Below are positions 1 to 5,662 of a DNA stretch of 6,397 nt, in pieces. The notes below the pieces were generated by a model that saw only the letters and a program-made list of their open reading frames with translations, was not told where the DNA came from and ran no database searches. Position 1 is the stretch's first letter; every line of letters starts with the position of its first letter. Position numbers and translations under genes: made by a program. The DNA lies in the NCBI GenBank assembly GCA_024277485.1, contig JAJRVA010000015.1, forward strand, positions 1 through 6,397, read 5' to 3'. Origin of the DNA: Deltaproteobacteria bacterium (GTDB lineage: Bacteria; Desulfobacterota; Desulfobulbia; Desulfobulbales; Desulfobulbaceae).

Positions 1-36
1 CGGCAAAATCCGGTTTATCCGTGTGCATGCCGGGCC

Positions 37-2139
37 CTACTGCTCAAGAGCAAACTCGTAAGGGAGTTCGGAACGGTCAAGATGCTTGAATATCTTCTTC
101 AGTGCCGACAGGTCAAGCACGGTGAAGTTGATCTCCCATGCGGGTGTCGTGTTCGGCCTGTCGGTCAGTTTGATGATATCATCGATCTTCATTTCATTCG
201 GCGCCACCGACAGCAGCATGAACATCCGCTGCCTGTTGGCGGCAAAGACTATGACTTTCTGCGGTTTCACAATCCTGGTTTTTTTCATGTCCCAGCGCAC
301 TTCCACAGCATCCTCGCGCTGGAACTTGATCCTGGGCAGCCGGTTGCAGTCCCTCCGGTGCAGGGAGAGCCCCCGCTCGCTGAGCAGCCCGAAAATACCC
401 TTGTCAAGAGGGGTCGGCCTGCAGCAGGCCGATGATTTGACCACAACCGGGTCAAGGGTCGTCAGCTCTATCCGGTTAAAAACTCCTGTCGGCAGCTGCA
501 GTGTTTCACGGTCCGCATAGAGTCCGTTTCGTATTTCAAAGATAAATTCACGCAGCCGGATCTTGCCGGTACCGATCTGCAGGTACAGGTCTTCAAGGTC
601 ACTGATATTGAAATACTCAAGGATATCTTTCACCTCTTCCTTGAGAAGTATCTCAAAGGGAAGACCGTAGCGCCGCATCTCCTGCTGCAACACGGAGCGG
701 CCGATGACCGCGCTGACATCCCTGCGGCGCTGCCGAAACGTCTTGGCCAGTTCAGACCTTGCCCTCGGGGTCTGGCAGAGGAGCTGAATGTCCGGATCAA
801 ACCTGATGGGTTTGCTCTGCCGGACGATCTTGACGACATCGCCGTCTTGCAAGACATGATCAGGCAGCACCCTGCGGTTTCCTATCATGGCTGCGATACA
901 GGAATGGCCGATGGCGGTATGCACGCTGAAGGCAAAATCCAGCACAATCGAGTTCACCGGCAGACAGACCAGGTCTCCCTGGGGAGTGTAGGTGTAAATC
1001 TCCTTGCGCCCTCCGGCAGCAATCAGGTCGCGATACGAGACCGATTCATCACTGCCCAGGATATCAAACATCTCCTGCAGTCCCTTGATGTAGCGACCCC
1101 GTTTTTTTTCCGATGTCCAGAAGCGGACCAGGCCACGCTGGGCCCGGCGGGCCATCTCCTCGGTCCGGATCTTGAACAGGTATTTCTTGCCGTGAATATT
1201 GGCCCGGGCATGCAGCCCCTGGTAGCCGGAAGGCTTGGGGTTGGCGACAAAGTCCCGTATGGTGCGGGGAATAGGCGGGAATATCCGGTTCAGGGTTCCA
1301 AGCGCCGCATAGCAGGACTTTCTGGTATCGGCAATGATCAGGATCTCCTGGGGACTTTCTATCTCCTTGATCAGGATATGGTTCCTTGCGTCGTAATATC
1401 CCCAGAGGCCCTTGGTCCGGACGGTTACCTCCGCCTTGATCTCATCCTCTTCCAGGGCATGGCTGACCTGTTGCACAATGTCCCTGGCCACGCTGTCACG
1501 CTTCAGTTTATCAATATGAACCTGCAGTTTGCTCCCCTTCCTGGGGAACTTGAATGCCAGGGCCAGATTGTACATCTCGCGCTTGATTGCAAACAGCCCT
1601 AAAATTGTTGCCAGAGGGGCATATATGTCAAGGGTTTCATCCGCGACTTTCTGCCGTTTATGGCGGGGCATTGAGGACAGGGTGCGGAGATTATGCAGCC
1701 GGTCAGCCAGCTTGACGATCATCACCTCGGGCCTGGCAGCGGCCCCGCTGAATATTTTTCGATGAACAAGCTTCTGGAATGTCTGTTTATCCCCGGTATA
1801 ATGCGTTACCTTGGTGCACCCGTCAACAATCGCTTCCACATTCTGACCGAATTTTTCCCGGACCAGTTCCGGGGTAACATACTCGACATCTTCCACAGTA
1901 TCGTGCAGGAGGGCTGCCGCAAGGATCTCGGCATTGTGAATGTCAAGCTCTTCGGCAAGGATGCGGGCTACATTGCAGGGATGCATGATATAGGGATCAC
2001 CGGAACGGCGCCACTGGTCCCCATGTGCTTCAAGGGCGAAATCCAGTGAGTCCCAGAAAACTTTTGTTTCAGGGCCGGAACCGATGAACTGTAACATGGT
2101 CTGCCGATATGCCGCGATATCAAACTTTCTGTTCTGCAT
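37..2139 (-). CDS. RelA/SpoT-family protein, probable (p)ppGpp hydrolase with degenerate synthetase domain
   Basis: Cytosolic alarmone enzyme, 700 residues, close to the length of E. coli SpoT. Domains in order: HD hydrolase (about 28-190), synthetase-like (about 235-345), TGS (about 379-440), helical region, Cys-rich RIS/zinc-finger-like (about 563-610; C572-C573, H594, C598) and a divergent ACT-like end (about 627-695). The HD residues are all visible: R45, H53, H79-D80, E83-D84 in LLHDTVED, and D146 and N150 in VKLADRLHNL. This supports Mn-dependent removal of the 3' pyrophosphate from (p)ppGpp. The synthetase fold is recognisable (CYAALG, then PKPSGYQGLH), and R241 and K243 match the family. 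Compared by eye with SpoT/Rel, however, the catalytic Asp of the DxxAxR motif is S262, its Arg is L267, and the Glu of EVQIRT is L321. I infer a hydrolase or (p)ppGpp sensor with little or no synthesis. A canonical RSH paralogue probably exists elsewhere in the genome. No Shine-Dalgarno is seen before the chosen ATG. The gene is divergent from rnr. Confidence 0.93.
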   Translation of the reverse strand: MQNRKFDIAAYRQTMLQFIGSGPETKVFWDSLDFALEAHGDQWRRSGDPYIMHPCNVARILAEELDIHNAEILAAALLHDTVEDVEYVTPELVREKFGQNVEAIVDGCTKVTHYTGDKQTFQKLVHRKIFSGAAARPEVMIVKLADRLHNLRTLSSMPRHKRQKVADETLDIYAPLATILGLFAIKREMYNLALAFKFPRKGSKLQVHIDKLKRDSVARDIVQQVSHALEEDEIKAEVTVRTKGLWGYYDARNHILIKEIESPQEILIIADTRKSCYAALGTLNRIFPPIPRTIRDFVANPKPSGYQGLHARANIHGKKYLFKIRTEEMARRAQRGLVRFWTSEKKRGRYIKGLQEMFDILGSDESVSYRDLIAAGGRKEIYTYTPQGDLVCLPVNSIVLDFAFSVHTAIGHSCIAAMIGNRRVLPDHVLQDGDVVKIVRQSKPIRFDPDIQLLCQTPRARSELAKTFRQRRRDVSAVIGRSVLQQEMRRYGLPFEILLKEEVKDILEYFNISDLEDLYLQIGTGKIRLREFIFEIRNGLYADRETLQLPTGVFNRIELTTLDPVVVKSSACCRPTPLDKGIFGLLSERGLSLHRRDCNRLPRIKFQREDAVEVRWDMKKTRIVKPQKVIVFAANRQRMFMLLSVAPNEMKIDDIIKLTDRPNTTPAWEINFTVLDLSALKKIFKHLDRSELPYEFALEQ

Positions 2140-2155
2140 ACGTGTTATGAAACCG

Positions 2156-2161
2156 ATTGTA
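2156..2161 (-). promoter_or_regulatory. Candidate -10 box for the RSH gene
   Basis: On the minus strand this reads TACAAT, one base off the sigma-70 consensus, and lies 16 bases before the RSH start codon. No good -35 hexamer is present at 16-18 bases upstream (the position reads ACGAAG at spacing 17), so this is a weak call. Confidence 0.25.
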
Positions 2162-2248
2162 CCCTTTTTCTTCCCTTACTTCGTAAATAGTGTAAAGTAG
2201 TGTCACCCGTTGCTGCACAAAAAGACGGTTCATGCTCTTTGTAGCAGA

Positions 2249-2264
2249 TGTTCCTGCGGGAACA
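2249..2264. repeat. Inverted repeat TGTTCC-N4-GGAACA
   Basis: A 16-base near-palindrome with two perfect 6-base arms around TGCG. It may be a hairpin in RNA or a dimeric regulator site in the divergent region. Flanking CTTTGT (2237-2242) and ACAAAG (2262-2267) give an alternative, overlapping pairing. Confidence 0.4.
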
Positions 2265-2281
2265 AAGTGAAATTGTTGGTT

Positions 2282-2302
2282 TTGCAGCTAATACGGCTGC
2301 AA
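2282..2302. repeat. 7-bp hairpin TTGCAGC/GCTGCAA
   Basis: Perfect 7-base arms flank a 7-base loop (TAATACG). Two further U-G wobble pairs could extend the stem if it is transcribed. It is the most compact stem in the divergent region. Confidence 0.45.
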
Positions 2303-2396
2303 GGAGCCGCGGCAGTGGAGGATGTCCACGGAACCCGGTTGAATTCTCAGTGCCGGGACATCCATGGAACCTGTATCACTCTCCACATGCACTCCA

Positions 2397-2417
2397 GCAA
2401 CCTGCCAGGTGCTTTTT
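2397..2417 (+). terminator. Terminator-like hairpin with T-run upstream of rnr
   Basis: GCAACCT and AGGTGC pair with one bulged A around a GCC loop, followed directly by five T (2413-2417). The stem is short (6 pairs) but shows the intrinsic-terminator layout. It lies 53 bases before the rnr start codon, so it would end a short leader or an independent small RNA. Confidence 0.4.
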
Positions 2418-2460
2418 CATGTTCGGGTATAAACGATAATACTTTCATCTTCATTCACAA

Positions 2461-2466
2461 TATAAT
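2461..2466 (+). promoter_or_regulatory. Perfect TATAAT next to the rnr start codon
   Basis: This is a consensus -10 hexamer, but it ends only four bases before the ATG at 2471, and the -35 position at spacing 17 is poor (AATACT). If it is a promoter, the transcript would be leaderless or nearly so. AT-rich sequence could produce it by chance. Confidence 0.22.
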
Positions 2467-2470
2467 TCTC

Positions 2471-4657
2471 ATGGGAAAAAAACGTTCTTCCACCTATCGC
2501 AAAATACGATCCGGCCCCGGAAATCGCCGCAAACAGCCTGGAAAGAGGGACAGCCAGGCGCTTCTTGTCGATTCCATCCTCGCCTTTCTGGCCGGCGCCC
2601 CGGAACCTGTCGGCCTGGGCAGAATCCTCCAGGTACTCGACCTGCCAAGAAAACACCGGAAACCGATAAATAATATCCTGGACAGGCTTGTGAAAAGCGG
2701 CGGGATTGAACGCCGCGGGCAAAAATACCTGCTCACGGGGGACAGCGGTCTGGCAGAGGCGGTGGTGGACCTGAACAGCAGAGGGTTCGGCTTTGCCGTT
2801 ATGGAAGGCGCCCCGCCGGGGCAGAAAGACCCATATATCGCCAAAGCTCACCTCAACGGGGCCAGCCATGGCGACCGGGTCCTGGTCAGGATAACAGGAA
2901 CGTCCAGGGGCAGGACAGAGGCACGGGTCGTCAAGATTATCACAAGGGGTATCACCAGGCTCTGCGGCATCTACACCTCGGGAGGCAAGACAGGATACAT
3001 AACCCCTGACAATGACCGCCTGCCTTTCACCCTCCTGGTCAGGAAAAAGAACAACCTGGGTGCGCAGGACAACCTGGCCGTCCTGGCGGAGATCACTGAC
3101 TACGGCACGGGCGGACGCTCTCCCGAGGGAAGAATCCTGGAAATCCTTGGTGATCCGAACACGGTGGACGTGCAGATTCGCATGGCTGTCGAACAGTTTG
3201 AACTGCCTGTCGCCTTTCCGGAAAACGTTGTCCGGGAAGTACGCCGGCTGGAACCCCTGACAGTATGTGATAAGAAAAGGCAAGACCTGCGCCATATTGA
3301 ACATGTGACCATAGACGGAGAGAGCGCCAAAGACTTTGATGATGCCATTGCGGTCGAGAAAACAAAAAAAGGATACACACTCTATGTTTCCATTGCCGAT
3401 GTCAGCCATTATGTCACCACAGGCTCGGCCATTGACATCGAGGCATACCGTCGGGGAACAAGTGTCTATTTCCCTGACAGGGTCATTCCCATGCTGCCGG
3501 AACGTCTGTCCAATGACCTGTGCAGTCTTGTTCCTGATGCAGATCGTCCTGCCTTCACGGCCATCCTTGCATTCGATACAAAGGGCAGGAGAACCGGCGC
3601 GCAGTTCTGCAAAAGCATGATCAGAAGCCACCGGCGATTCACCTATACGACTGTCCGCAAGATCCTGTATGACCGTTTGGCCAGGGAGAGAAAAGCATCC
3701 CATTCCCTGCTGCCCATGCTGGAAAATGCCAAAAAGCTGGCCGCCCTGCTACAGCGGAAAAGGATGGAGCGCGGTTCCATCGGCTTCAATATCCCCGAGG
3801 CTGATATTCTCCTCAAAGGCAACAAGATCGATGACATTAAACGGGCCGAAAGAAACCAGGCCCACCTGCTCATCGAAGAATTCATGTTAGCCGCAAACGA
3901 GGCTGTAGCCGAAACCATGGACAGGAAACACCGGCCGGTGCTGTACCCCATCCACGAAAAGCCGGACCCGGCGACGGTGGAAACATTTACCGAGGCGGCC
4001 ATATCCATGGGACTGCAGCTTCCCCGCACCGAGGTTACGCCGGCCTGGTTTGCCGGAGTAATACAAAAAGCCGCCGACACCCCGACGGAATACGTGATCA
4101 ACAACCTGATGCTCCGCACCATGCAGCAGGCACGTTACGCCCCGCAGAACGCCGGCCACTTCGGCCTTGCCGCGGAACACTATCTCCACTTCACCTCTCC
4201 GATCCGCCGCTATCCGGACCTGGTGGCACACCGGGCTTTGCAGAACCTTCTTACCGAAAGTGGCAAACCTGGCCTGCAGGTGCTGCCGGAAAAGGCAAAA
4301 CTCGACGAGGCGGGCATCCATCTCTCCAGGCGTGAACGGATTGCCGTTGACGTGGAGAGAAACTGCCGGGCACGGCTCAGCGCCCTGTTCCTGCTCGAGC
4401 ACACAGGGGAAGAATTTGACGGAATCATCTCCGGAGTGGCCTCCTTCGGCTTTTTTGTTGAGCTGCTCAACACCTTTATCAGCGGCGCCGTTGCGGTCCG
4501 TGACCTGCGGGACGACTATTTCATGTATGACAGCAGCGCCCATAAACTTGTCGGGGAACGGACCGGGAAAACCTACCAGATGGGCGATGTCATCAGGGTC
4601 AGGCTGGTCCACGTCGACATGATAAGCAAAAAGATCTCCTTTGTTCCTGTATCATAG
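2471..4657 (+). CDS. rnr: Ribonuclease R (RNB/RNase II family 3'-5' exoribonuclease)
   Basis: Processive, Mg-dependent 3'-5' exoribonuclease of the cytosol that degrades structured RNA and takes part in rRNA quality control and, with tmRNA-SmpB, in decay of faulty mRNA. From ATG 2471 it is 728 residues. Order: basic N-terminus (2-27), winged-helix domain (about 29-90), two cold-shock/OB domains (about 93-155 and 163-230), RNB catalytic domain (about 275-595) and S1 domain (about 645-726). Metal-binding aspartates are D282, D288, D290 and D291 in IDGESAKDFDDA. Other RNB signatures are YRRGTSVYFPDRVIPMLPE (from 326), LIEEFMLAANE (from 467) and HFTSPIRRYPDLVAHR (from 573). The winged helix favours RNase R over RNase II. 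It ends soon after S1, without the long Lys-rich tail of the E. coli enzyme. The frame stays open upstream to a TTG at 2210. I prefer 2471 because the added 87 residues look unlike the family, although no Shine-Dalgarno precedes either site. Confidence 0.95.
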   Translation: MGKKRSSTYRKIRSGPGNRRKQPGKRDSQALLVDSILAFLAGAPEPVGLGRILQVLDLPRKHRKPINNILDRLVKSGGIERRGQKYLLTGDSGLAEAVVDLNSRGFGFAVMEGAPPGQKDPYIAKAHLNGASHGDRVLVRITGTSRGRTEARVVKIITRGITRLCGIYTSGGKTGYITPDNDRLPFTLLVRKKNNLGAQDNLAVLAEITDYGTGGRSPEGRILEILGDPNTVDVQIRMAVEQFELPVAFPENVVREVRRLEPLTVCDKKRQDLRHIEHVTIDGESAKDFDDAIAVEKTKKGYTLYVSIADVSHYVTTGSAIDIEAYRRGTSVYFPDRVIPMLPERLSNDLCSLVPDADRPAFTAILAFDTKGRRTGAQFCKSMIRSHRRFTYTTVRKILYDRLARERKASHSLLPMLENAKKLAALLQRKRMERGSIGFNIPEADILLKGNKIDDIKRAERNQAHLLIEEFMLAANEAVAETMDRKHRPVLYPIHEKPDPATVETFTEAAISMGLQLPRTEVTPAWFAGVIQKAADTPTEYVINNLMLRTMQQARYAPQNAGHFGLAAEHYLHFTSPIRRYPDLVAHRALQNLLTESGKPGLQVLPEKAKLDEAGIHLSRRERIAVDVERNCRARLSALFLLEHTGEEFDGIISGVASFGFFVELLNTFISGAVAVRDLRDDYFMYDSSAHKLVGERTGKTYQMGDVIRVRLVHVDMISKKISFVPVS

Positions 4658-4741
4658 ATATCCCTGAAGCCAGGATCTGAAAATAGCCATAAATCGGCCT
4701 GAAACGGAGAAAATAAACTCAGTTTTCACACAGCACCCTTT

Positions 4742-4772
4742 ACAGGAATCCCCTACTTTTCCATCCTGTTTT
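4742..4772 (+). terminator. Weak terminator-like inverted repeat after rnr
   Basis: ACAGGA (4742-4747) pairs perfectly with TCCTGT (4764-4769), and a T-run follows (4769-4772). The loop is long (16 bases) and the stem is short. It sits 84 bases past the rnr stop, and no better terminator was seen nearer. Confidence 0.28.
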
Positions 4773-4774
4773 GT

Positions 4775-4865
4775 GATAAAATAAAAGAGAAACCTGAAGC
4801 GGAGCATCTCCTGCGGCTGCCTTCTTTCTCTTGACGAAGCAGGATTTATAAAATAAAAAAGAAAC
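4775..4865. repeat. AT-rich direct repeat, two copies
   Basis: A 19-base box at 4775-4793 recurs at 4847-4865 with 17 of 19 bases identical (core ATAAAATAAAA then GAAAC), offset by 72 bases. Each copy is followed by TCCTGC and then GCAGGA: 4809-4814 with 4839-4844 after the first copy, and 4874-4879 with 4912-4917 after the second. This suggests a divergent tandem duplication of a unit of about 70 bases. Confidence 0.55.
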
Positions 4866-4873
4866 GCATGAGT

Positions 4874-4917
4874 TCCTGCATGATGTACAGTGAGCAGAAT
4901 GCGGATGTTTTGCAGGA
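4874..4917. repeat. Inverted repeat TCCTGCA/TGCAGGA
   Basis: Perfect 7-base arms (4874-4880 and 4911-4917) are separated by 30 bases, just upstream of the candidate promoter of the coiled-coil gene. It could be a regulator site or part of the duplicated module. Confidence 0.4.
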
Positions 4918-4938
4918 GACATTTAAACGTTTTATATA
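4910..4938 (+). promoter_or_regulatory. Candidate promoter of the coiled-coil gene
   Basis: TTGCAG (4910-4915), a 17-base spacer and TATATA (4933-4938) give a plausible but imperfect sigma-70 arrangement 27 bases before the start codon. An alternative pair, TTTAAA (4922-4927) and TACTAT (4945-4950), also has a 17-base spacer. Confidence 0.3.
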
Positions 4939-4955
4939 TAAAAATACTATTGCGC

Positions 4956-4960
4956 GAGGA
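4956..4960 (+). promoter_or_regulatory. Ribosome binding site of the coiled-coil gene
   Basis: GAGGA lies five bases before ATG 4966. It is the clearest Shine-Dalgarno in the window and fixes this start. Confidence 0.6.
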
Positions 4961-4965
4961 TCGGT

Positions 4966-5484
4966 ATGGAAGAAAATAGCTGGTACATGAATCTGCTGAC
5001 AAGCCCATTTTTCCGTGGACTTTTAATTGGTCTTGCCGTTTGGCTCTTTTTCTGGATCCGGTCAATGCTCAGAATCCGTGAACTGTCAAAAAATGTAAGT
5101 AAACTGCGTGAACACCTGCACACCAAGCTGGAAATAGATTCCGCGGAAAACGAGCGGCGCAAGCAGGAGATCGACAAGTTGAAGCAGGAGCGTGACAATC
5201 TCCGCAACATGGTCCAGGTCATGAACCAGAAACCCGGCCGCCAGGAACTCCGCCAGACCCAGGTGTACCAGAGGGCCATTGATATCATGTTCGAGAAAGC
5301 TCCCGGCTTTGCTCCGGCCTGGCAGATTACCCTGAAGGAAGCGGAAGAGGAAATGCAGAATGCGGAGCGCGGGATCATCCCCTTCTTTAAACGTATGACC
5401 GGCACACCGGCCAGGGGCCATGAAGATTTTGAGACGGAACGCAAAAAGGCCCTTGAGCTCAAGGAACCGGAAAGCTCTTCCTGA
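4966..5484 (+). CDS. Membrane-anchored coiled-coil protein of unknown function
   Basis: I do not recognise the family. The protein is 172 residues. A short N-terminus is followed by one strongly hydrophobic segment (about 15-31, containing FFRGLLIGLAVWLFFWI) that could be a signal anchor. Arg residues at 32, 36 and 38 just after it suggest that the bulk faces the cytoplasm. Residues about 34-88 are charged and heptad-like (LSKNVSKLREHL, then KLKQERDNLR), so a coiled coil and oligomerisation are likely. A more globular-looking stretch follows (about 97-145: VYQRAIDIMFEKAPGFAPAWQ, then EAEEEMQNAERGIIPFFKRM), then a charged tail. The start is supported by GAGGA five bases upstream. It sits between rnr and trmJ with long gaps on both sides, so it is probably transcribed on its own. 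No catalytic motif is visible. A role as a membrane scaffold is only a guess from its shape. Confidence 0.85.
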   Translation: MEENSWYMNLLTSPFFRGLLIGLAVWLFFWIRSMLRIRELSKNVSKLREHLHTKLEIDSAENERRKQEIDKLKQERDNLRNMVQVMNQKPGRQELRQTQVYQRAIDIMFEKAPGFAPAWQITLKEAEEEMQNAERGIIPFFKRMTGTPARGHEDFETERKKALELKEPESSS

Positions 5485-5496
5485 TACAGATCTTAC

Positions 5497-5559
5497 AAGG
5501 TTGAAGGCTGAAGACTATGCGGCTGTAATCCAAAACACAACCTCACAGCCTTCAGCCTA
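5497..5559. repeat. Heptamer-built inverted repeat after the coiled-coil gene
   Basis: The left arm is made of degenerate heptamers AAGGTTG, AAGGCTG, AAGACTA (5497-5517). The right arm, CAGCCTT CAGCCTA (5546-5559), is their reverse complement. Bases 5498-5510 pair with 5546-5558 over 13 positions, with one G-U. A second register pairs 5505-5513 with 5550-5558, and GGCTGT (5521-5526) can pair with ACAGCC (5545-5550). No T-run follows, so it is not a standard intrinsic terminator. It resembles a small dispersed palindromic (REP/MITE-like) element. Confidence 0.55.
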
Positions 5560-5662
5560 AACAGCTGCAATCTATCCCGGCTTTATCCTCCTGTAAACAC
5601 TTCATCATTTCGATTGGATATATCACCTCAGAAAGTTGGATCTTTTACAACAGACACGCCCC

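Larger units (their letters stand above)
2204..2417 (+). promoter_or_regulatory. Candidate structured RNA leader, attenuator or small RNA upstream of rnr
   Basis: Perfect stems read on the plus strand are: TGTTCC/GGAACA (2249-2254 with 2259-2264); TTGCAGC/GCTGCAA (2282-2288 with 2296-2302); and GGATGT/ACATCC (2320-2325 with 2358-2363), enclosing CCCGG/CCGGG (2334-2338 with 2353-2357). The ends can also pair: GTTGCTG (2209-2215) with CAGCAAC (2395-2401), flanked by CACC (2204-2207) with GGTG (2408-2411). This long-range stem uses bases of the terminator-like hairpin, so the two would exclude each other, as in an attenuator. I recognise no known RNA family. Stems of 6-7 pairs can arise by chance, so the call rests on their density and on the terminal T-run. 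Confidence 0.3.
2140..2470. other. Divergent intergenic region between the RSH gene and rnr
   Basis: This is 331 bases between two divergent starts. A plus-strand reading frame stays open from a TTG at 2210 into rnr, but its codons look unlike the gene and it resembles no RNase R N-terminus, so I treat the stretch as non-coding. It holds several inverted repeats, a terminator-like hairpin at 2397-2417, and a weak imperfect direct repeat (2321-2340 and 2357-2376, 14 of 20 bases alike, sharing TCCAyGGAACCyG). No convincing plus-strand promoter was found near its left end. Confidence 0.6.
4658..4965. other. Intergenic region between rnr and the coiled-coil gene
   Basis: This is 308 bases with stops in all plausible frames, AT-rich toward its right end. 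It contains the weak terminator-like repeat, a two-copy repeat module (4775-4917) and a possible promoter and ribosome site for the next gene. A 40-codon frame (4868-4990) overlaps the next gene's start but has no ribosome site or recognisable sequence. I see no RNA gene here. Confidence 0.55.

Noticed and set aside
1..36. A possible terminator of the RSH gene (spaced CGG/CCG triplets on the minus strand)
   Set aside because: The stems would be only three to four pairs with no clear T-run, and the window ends too soon to judge.
847..1602. A 251-codon plus-strand frame opposite the RSH gene
   Set aside because: It is antisense to the synthetase-like and TGS regions, which carry clear family motifs on the other strand. 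It has no domain or ribosome site of its own.
2204..2417. Identity of the structured region as 6S RNA, tmRNA, SRP RNA, RNase P RNA or a c-di-GMP riboswitch
   Set aside because: The hallmark conserved segments of these RNAs were not found. The length and end pairing resemble 6S RNA only superficially.
2417..3703. A 428-codon open frame on the minus strand opposite rnr
   Set aside because: It lies wholly antisense to the conserved RNase R coding sequence, shows no recognisable domain, and is the kind of shadow frame expected opposite a GC-rich gene.
4868..4990. A 40-codon plus-strand frame overlapping the start of the coiled-coil gene
   Set aside because: It has no Shine-Dalgarno, no recognisable sequence and a length expected by chance. 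It could be an upstream leader peptide, but nothing supports it.
4652..5065. A 137-codon minus-strand frame across the rnr downstream gap, with a repeated FLFYFI
   Set aside because: The repeated peptide is simply the reverse reading of the two AT-rich boxes. The frame overlaps both the end of rnr and the start of the coiled-coil gene and looks non-coding.
5500..5562. Reading the heptamer inverted repeat as an intrinsic terminator
   Set aside because: No T-run follows the stem on either strand and the loop is long (about 35 bases).
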